Positions 61,001 through 64,000 of a DNA stretch of 64,000 bases are shown piece by piece (within the stretch, counting starts at the first letter, position 1; each line of letters starts with the position of its first letter). The position numbers and the translations under genes are program-made. Origin of the DNA: Heliocidaris erythrogramma (lineage: Eukaryota; Echinodermata; Echinoidea; Camarodonta; Echinometridae); NCBI GenBank assembly GCA_025617745.1, contig CM046853.1, positions 37,518,625 to 37,582,624 of the forward strand, written 5' to 3'. Under the pieces are notes generated by a model that saw only the letters and a list, made by a program, of their open reading frames with translations, did not search any database and was not told the origin of the DNA.

Positions 61001-62688
61001 ATGTTATACATTAGCAGTCCATCTATTAAAACAAAGTTATGTTTTAGTTTGACATTCTAAACAATACAGGTCACTTTGAGACTTTCTTTAAATATTTAAT
61101 TCATAAGACTTATTAAATACCTCTGTGTTTGTCATATAGATTAGAAAACATCTTGCATAGCATTAATGTGTAGCACTGAAATCTCTTTCCTGTTAACATG
61201 GTCTAGCACTCAACACTAAGATTGAATCATTGACTCCTATTGAAGTTCAATCCATATGAAATTAACTGCGTGATATTTTTCACCACTACCAGTTTAGATT
61301 CATTATTATATTTACAGTGAGCATCATAGTGGATATTGTTCCATTATGTTTGTTTCATACTGATTTCAAATTTGGGCATATGTCATTCAGTTGTCCTGAG
61401 ACATGAGAGGTTCCAGTCAACCATGAGATTTGTTGGGTTCAGTTGTCCACAAGATGAGACAGTCATTTTTTTACAACTGTCACAATTTTCACTCATGTTG
61501 ATCCACAGTTGATCCTGGCTGTGGAGGAGCCCTGACGGATGATAGCGGTATCATCATCTCTCCTAACTACCCTAACCCATACAACCACAACCAACAATGT
61601 ATCTGGACCATCCAAGTTCCATCAACAGAGGTCATCACGCTGACCATTACTGACCTACTTATTGAGGAGTCAACCAACTGTATTTATGACTTTGTAGAGG
61701 TAATCATCATTCTATAAAATGACTACTGTATATCACGTTGTGTAAACCGCACATTTTTGCTCGTCGTAAAAATGTCAGAAGTCGGGATGCGGGATGCCGG
61801 TAATGCCCGGAGCTGGGCTCCAACATAAAAATGATGAGTAGTATATCGCCAAAACTGATAATACCCTAGGGGTCCAAGGTCCTTTTTATATGCTTATTTC
61901 TTATGATACCAAACATCATTCCTTTAACGCCTTTATGCATAAGAATTGTCCATTATTACATTTGAGGGTTCTTTTTGTCCATTATTTTTTGTTTTCTCAT
62001 TTGTTTACAATAATTGTTTAATGTTGAAATAAGGTAATATCTTTTTAAAAATCTGCATTTTTCTCTGAAAATTTTAATAGTAGCATATAATTATAATCAT
62101 ATATTCAGAATGCTTAATTTATGCTCAAAAGTTTGATAAACATTGACCACCATGTACCTTTTCTGTGGTCGAGCAATTGGTGTATGAAAATGACAAGTCT
62201 ATCTGTCACATATACGTGACATCGGCACTGAAAGAGTATAAAGTAGTACTATACTACATGTAGTACTGGTGATAAGTCATGTAGTTACATGTATATTAGT
62301 TTGAGAAGTAAGTAGTAGCAGATAACAATATAGTTATACAGCCATGTAAGTCTCAAGTCCCCCTGTTCTTTTGGGGGATATTGTACTGGTTAAAGAATAG
62401 AGGGATTTGTCTAAATATTAACACATTTAGAGCACATCCATTACCACCATTGATTTGATTCATTCTCTTTCTGTAGATCCGAGATGGATTTAATGAGAAC
62501 TCTCCTTTCGTTGGTCGTTACTGCCGCTCTGCCAACATGCCAGGCCCACTCACTTCATCTGCAAACACCATGTGGATCTTGTTCCAATCAGATGCCTCTA
62601 TCAATGCTGGAGGGTTCAGAGCTACCTATGAAGTTGGTAAGGATGAAAATAGCATCAATGATAGTATTAGTAACACATTGTGATGCTG

Positions 62689-62720
<32 letters not shown>

Positions 62721-63697
62721 GTATTCGGCGTCACCTGTACCTGTCAACTTGGTAAGGATGAAAATAGCATCAATGATAGTATTAGTAACACATTGTGATG
62801 CTGGTAATACATGTATTACTCTCAAGGCTAGGAGGTAATACATGTAGTTGCACTACTTTTCCAGTCTTGGGCAAAATACTAAACATGTATGTCCTCTTGT
62901 TGATTTTATATGCAGTCCCATTTCAGAGTTGAATGCATTTATTGTGCTTTTTTTATTTTGGGCCCAGGGGAATTCATTTTGTAATAATTATGAAGACATG
63001 AAAATGTATCTCTCACATCACCTATCATCCCAATCATATAAGGGTCTCCCTCCCAAATATTGAGATGTCTTGTCCTTTAAAGCAATGATATAGAGAAGGC
63101 ACTTATTCTACTCTTTGTAATGTAATAGGTATACCCCCTTCTTTTAGCAGTGCCTGTACTTTATATTAATATTATGTTCACAATTTGTATGAATTTCCTT
63201 AAAGTTTTACATGTAATACAATTCACAAGTTTGATTGGTAAAGTAATGATAATAACCCAAGTGAAATCATTAGGGATTCAGTATATTTGTTTATATTATT
63301 ATCTAAAATGATTTTCTATATCTTCCAATATATGTGTTATGATGTTTTCTTGACTCTACTAAATAGAACAAGAGAATAACATGACTGTCTACAGAAACAT
63401 AGCATTAGAGATGTTATCAAATGTATTTTACTATCCTATGATATACTAGTCCATTGAAATGTAGAATAAGCTTGACTTGAAATGAATGAAAGGGAGTTTT
63501 TTTTTTTCATGACAGCTTGTGGAGGACTGTACACTGCTCCTACTGGAACCATCTACTCTCCATACTACCCTAGTGCTTACCCTCATGAGAAGACTTGCGA
63601 GTATGTCATCACCGCTGGAGATAACCAGATTGTTACTCTGACCTTTACAGTCTTTGACATTGAAGGTCATGAGACGTGTGCGTACGATTATCTTGAG
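30900..63697 (+). CDS. CUBN: Cubilin, N-terminal 895 residues (open at right edge)
   Basis: Nineteen exons join in phase: 30900-31015, 33261-33393, 38859-38996, 40048-40074, 40333-40434, 48570-48673, 49431-49560, 50201-50372, 50813-50938, 53413-53508, 53970-54114, 55535-55701, 56127-56239, 56893-57127, 57399-57583, 60708-60870, 61509-61699, 62477-62636, 63516-63697. Order: signal peptide (1-26), propeptide ending REKR (29-32), amnionless-binding segment, coiled coil (about 94-120), eight EGF-like domains (144-482), CUB1 (487-601), CUB2 (603-717), CUB3 (722-834) and half of CUB4. Vertebrate cubilin has the same order with 27 CUBs and about 3,600 residues, so most of the gene lies beyond the window. 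Cubilin is a peripheral receptor that needs amnionless for membrane attachment and takes up protein and vitamin-carrier ligands. Each CUB is split by a phase-0 intron and CUBs are separated by phase-1 introns. Every junction uses GT/AG. Confidence 0.95.
33811..33950. mobile_element. Hairpin MITE, cubilin intron 2
   Basis: 'taatattgaatggc' and 'cacaagggtata' at the left are mirrored by 'tatacccttgt' and 'gccattcaatatt' at the right around a TA-rich loop. Confidence 0.7.
34358..34379. repeat. Poly-C tract
   Basis: A run of about 22 C residues in intron 2. Similar runs at 38148-38168, 47082-47098 and elsewhere may be length-variable. Confidence 0.9.
35112..35276. mobile_element. Palindromic MITE, cubilin intron 2
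   Basis: 'ctatagagggttcccagaag' followed by 'cagccatgctggaggacata' at the left is mirrored by 'tatgtcctccagcatggctg' and 'gagaaccctctatag' at the right; the stem is over 40 bp with few mismatches. Confidence 0.8.
36398..36580 (+). repeat. (TA)n plus poly-G dispersed repeat
   Basis: After (AT)n at 36398-36418, 'ggggcggatacaggattttc' begins the same family found inverted at 11860-12110 and in part near 15072. It carries two long G runs. Confidence 0.6.
36581..37200. mobile_element. Probable TIR element with 'agcggtct' motifs
   Basis: The left part ('gttagagcggtctatctaag', 'ccgttcctcaagaacggttt') is mirrored loosely at the right by 'aaaccgttcctgtagaccgg' and 'actaagagcagtctaac'. 'gagtgtgaatgc' occurs inside both ends. 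The interior shows further internal palindromes such as 'cttctggaccggtccagaag'. Confidence 0.5.
38679..38772. mobile_element. Small hairpin element before exon 3
   Basis: 'gtcataagtacaaggt' and 'gacatcccattgaa' pair with 'ttcaatgggatgtc' and 'ttgtgcttatgac'. It ends about 87 bases upstream of the exon 3 acceptor. Confidence 0.65.
39281..39692. mobile_element. TTAA-bounded repeat, uninterrupted copy
   Basis: Starts TTAACACTTTCAAGACA and ends TGTCCTGAAAGGGTTAA. The same sequence occurs at 51729-52677 with a further MITE inside it, so this copy is the empty-site reference. Confidence 0.8.
40333..55701 (+). CDS. CUBN: Cubilin exons 5-12: eight EGF-like domains
   Basis: Each domain has six cysteines. 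Calcium-binding consensus (D/N-x-D/N-E/D-C) is visible as VDVDEC, DINEC and VNINDC. The domain with an interrupted C-terminal half ([20 protein letters not shown]) aligns with the unusual third EGF of vertebrate cubilin (YSCVCDAGWMFSPNSPAC), which supports orthology over generic EGF-CUB proteins. The intron after exon 5 is 8.1 kb and holds several mobile elements. Confidence 0.92.
40885..41745. repeat. Element rich in CGTAAG/CTTACG words
   Basis: Dozens of cgtaag, cgtacg, cttacg and cgaacg words in both orientations, e.g. 'cgttcgtaaggcgtttgtaa'. The open frames on the minus strand are by-products. No clear terminal repeat was found by eye. Confidence 0.5.
42894..43771. mobile_element. Element with a 303-bp tandem duplication
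   Basis: Two adjacent copies start 'ctacctctcattaaacac' (about 42914 and 43219) and share 'ctgtggtgcatcagataatc', 'ttccccctgttcagacaca' and 'gccgctagcccctgcctggc'. At the right, 'tttatggaatttttgtgtct'-like sequence near 43745-43771 (ending 'gtgtctgaacacc') mirrors the internal 'tgttcagacaca'. A short 'cacataaatt' tandem run lies at 43665-43702. Confidence 0.7.
44226..45687. mobile_element. TIR element enclosing a purine macrosatellite
   Basis: 'gtctccaccagcccaag' at the left mirrors 'ctcgggctgatgaagac' at the right with a few changes. 'gctcaagctctag' and 'agctcgagctagctctg' motifs occur near the two ends. The 1-kb interior (44392-45424) is almost pure A/G on the plus strand. Confidence 0.65.
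44392..45424. repeat. Purine-rich satellite with exact 265-bp period
   Basis: A short A/G-rich word around 'aaacaaagaaatacataa' repeats throughout. A higher-order unit repeats at 265 bp: 'aaagaggata' occurs at 44731, 44996 and 45261, with long near-identical stretches between. Long minus-strand open frames (up to 269 codons of Phe, Leu, Ser, Ile) result from the absence of stops in this composition and are not genes. Confidence 0.85.
45940..46600. mobile_element. TIR element, cubilin intron 5
   Basis: Left 'gtcgtcacactcgggatcga' and 'cttaagcagacgacgtcc' match the reverse complement of right 'gggacatcgtctgcttagcc' and 'gggtgtgtcgtcacata'. The outer 'gctcttctcagc' and 'gaggagctcttcagctgc' sequences are also related. 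Confidence 0.7.
47796..47859. repeat. Perfect-stem hairpin
   Basis: 'atactttacaatatcagtcg' pairs with 'cgacctatattgtaaagtat' around a loop of about 20 bases. Confidence 0.7.
48604..48990 (+). pseudogene. Decayed tandem copies of a cubilin EGF exon
   Basis: The 3' part of exon 6, its donor and the start of its intron repeat at about 110-bp intervals: 'gtgaacacacaaggtggata' is followed about 110 bp later by a copy with one inserted T, then by a third with more changes, then a weak fourth ('ttgctgttgggaatgttatc'). The copies carry in-frame stops and lack an acceptor of their own, so they are unlikely to be spliced in. Only the first copy is exon 6. Confidence 0.75.
51015..51140. mobile_element. 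MITE family A, copy 4
   Basis: Begins 'ggggagcgttttgtcagtga' and ends 'cacttgatgaaacgctcccc'. The left terminus lacks about 13 bases relative to copy 2. Located about 75 bases after exon 9. Confidence 0.85.
51191..51502 (+). repeat. 310-bp dispersed repeat, copy 1
   Basis: Shares 'gtaaggtttt', 'agtcacatgcact', 'agggcatttgaagagcaatc' and 'cttttcaggggacatttcta' in the same order and orientation with 55727-56038. Both lie in cubilin introns. Confidence 0.75.
51729..52677. mobile_element. TTAA-bounded repeat interrupted by another MITE
   Basis: Ends TTAACCCTTTCAAGACA and TGTCCGGAAAGGGTTAA. Outer parts align with the uninterrupted copy at 39281-39692. The break lies after 'ttttgtggttcggc', where the MITE at 51770-52317 is inserted. 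Confidence 0.85.
51770..52317. mobile_element. TTAA-type palindromic MITE, intact
   Basis: TTAA at both borders; ends AGGGATAGTTCACCCTGAT and mirrored 'atcagggtggactatccct'. The arms of over 200 bases pair closely ('aatccgataagaaataagaa', 'cttgcgagctcctctcccat' and their mirrors). TTAA targets and AGGG-type ends fit a piggyBac-like non-autonomous element. Relatives lie at 23460 and 27957. Confidence 0.88.
53567..53651. repeat. (CT)n/(CTTT)n microsatellite
   Basis: CT, CTTT and TCTC units directly after exon 10. Confidence 0.9.
54445..55440. mobile_element. Element carrying a 170-bp satellite
   Basis: 'gcctccgcc' (54451) and 'ggcggaggc' (55423) form short inverted ends. After a (CCGT)n stretch (54486-54529), a unit starting 'cgttaccgcgatatct' recurs at 54537, 54707, 54877, 55047 and 55217, exactly 170 bp apart, and then 160 bp on as a decayed start at 55377. 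Each unit contains 'aacttcaaacttggtac', 'tgattagattttggggta' and 'cagaggtcacagaggtcaat'. It ends about 95 bases before exon 12. Confidence 0.88.
55727..56038 (+). repeat. 310-bp dispersed repeat, copy 2
   Basis: Direct repeat of 51191-51502 with scattered differences. It ends about 90 bases before exon 13. Confidence 0.75.
56127..63697 (+). CDS. CUBN: Cubilin exons 13-19: CUB1-CUB3 and half of CUB4
   Basis: CUB hallmarks recur: CGG start, SP.YP..YP, the acidic calcium ligands ([30 protein letters not shown] with FSDVS, HSDAS, QSDAS) and a GGF or TGF near the end. The usual Gly of YCG is Asn in CUB2 (YCNSQ) and Arg in CUB3 (YCRSA). The last exon ends in phase 0 at YDYLE, so the second half of CUB4 is outside the window. 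Confidence 0.93.
57584..59928. other. Cubilin intron 15, no further gene seen
   Basis: AT-rich intronic sequence. I see no exon-like CUB segment and no clear mobile element. The phrase 'gtccgtccgtgac' recurs several times ('ttgtccgtccgtaacagaaa', 'cttgtccgtccgtgacggtg', 'aatgtccgtccgtgactaac'), possibly an old dispersed repeat. Confidence 0.5.
59929..60079. mobile_element. Hairpin MITE, cubilin intron 15
   Basis: 'cagtaaaatattagctgttt' and 'cacttgctgttccacaag' pair with 'ttgtggaacagcaagtaag' and 'aacagaattttttactg' around 'ctgaaggtctcaaggtctga'. Confidence 0.7.
60146..60243 (-). repeat. Dispersed repeat sharing sequence with 3639-3755
   Basis: 'ctgattggttgaaaatcaag' and 'ttgcgtttaatcgcaac' are the reverse complement of words in the copy near 3.7 kb, ending in the shared 'agagggccc'. 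Confidence 0.7.
60244..60655. mobile_element. Single-unit relative of the 170-bp satellite element
   Basis: Starts 'ggctccgcccaccaaaggtg', has 'aggcattatgttttcgggtt' and then about one and a half units of the 'acgcgatatctcaagaacc' motif. Its body stops about 50 bases before exon 16. Confidence 0.75.
62634..62805 (+). repeat. Direct repeat of a splice donor flanking a (TTA)n tract
   Basis: Starting two bases before the exon 18 end, 57 bases (beginning 'ttggtaaggatgaaaatagc') recur exactly or nearly so 115 bases downstream (62749-62805). A (TTA)n tract at 62691-62719 lies between. Confidence 0.9.
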
Positions 63698-64000
63698 GTA
63701 AGGAACCTTCCGTGTGCCTCTTTTCAGGTTCACTGTAAATAAATTCACACATTCTTCCACTTTACACTGGACTAATTATGCAAAGATTGCAATAGTGCAC
63801 ATTGTACCATATGGGAAAATGTATACTATTGTACCCTTTATCTTAAATATCTCAAAAATACTTTAGTTTTATGTCATATTGAGACATTGTTAGCCGAGTA
63901 TTTTTATTTGTTACTTTTTTTTAAATTTATGTATTTTTTAAATTTTTTTTATTTTTGGGGGTTTTTATTTTATTTTATTTATTTGTTTTTTATTTTTATT

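Overview
The window looks like nuclear DNA from a marine deuterostome, most likely an echinoderm such as a sea urchin. It has small GT/AG-spliced exons in AT-rich introns, a cubilin gene and a cholinesterase-family gene, a tRNA-derived SINE, a CR1/Jockey-type LINE, and a very dense load of short palindromic DNA elements (MITEs). Poly-G/C, (CT)n and (CAG)n tracts are common. I see no bacterial, viral, LTR or CRISPR content.

Layout. (1) 1-4.3 kb: no gene; a LINE relic, microsatellites and a TTAA-bounded MITE carrying a second MITE. (2) 4.56-14.83 kb, minus strand: a cholinesterase-like gene in at least ten exons. It has the GESAG serine, Glu and His of the triad and ends in a tail that aligns position by position with the T (tetramerisation) peptide of acetylcholinesterase. 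The exon that should carry the oxyanion-hole HGGG/YGGG motif is not found; a 1.4-kb foldback element and a poly-G repeat occupy that interval. (3) 15.2-18.3 kb: a possible spliced non-coding transcript with a (CAG)12 tract. (4) 19.95-22.36 kb, plus strand: an unrecognised four-exon gene for a 248-residue polar protein behind a CRE/CCAAT promoter. (5) 22.5-30.4 kb: a repeat domain with a damaged 2-kb LINE and several MITEs, some nested. (6) 30.90 kb to the right edge, plus strand: the first 19 coding exons (895 residues, open at the edge) of cubilin: signal peptide, furin-type site, amnionless-binding segment, short coiled coil, eight EGF-like domains, three complete CUB domains and half of a fourth.

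Function. Cubilin with amnionless is an endocytic receptor; the T-tailed cholinesterase is a secreted or anchored hydrolase; the 248-residue protein has no assigned role. The three genes share no evident pathway. Much of the remaining sequence is mobile DNA. The most informative structures are a filled/empty pair for a TTAA MITE, a foldback with a tRNA-like block in each arm, a 265-bp purine macrosatellite inside a TIR element, a 170-bp satellite inside another, and decaying tandem copies of a cubilin EGF exon.
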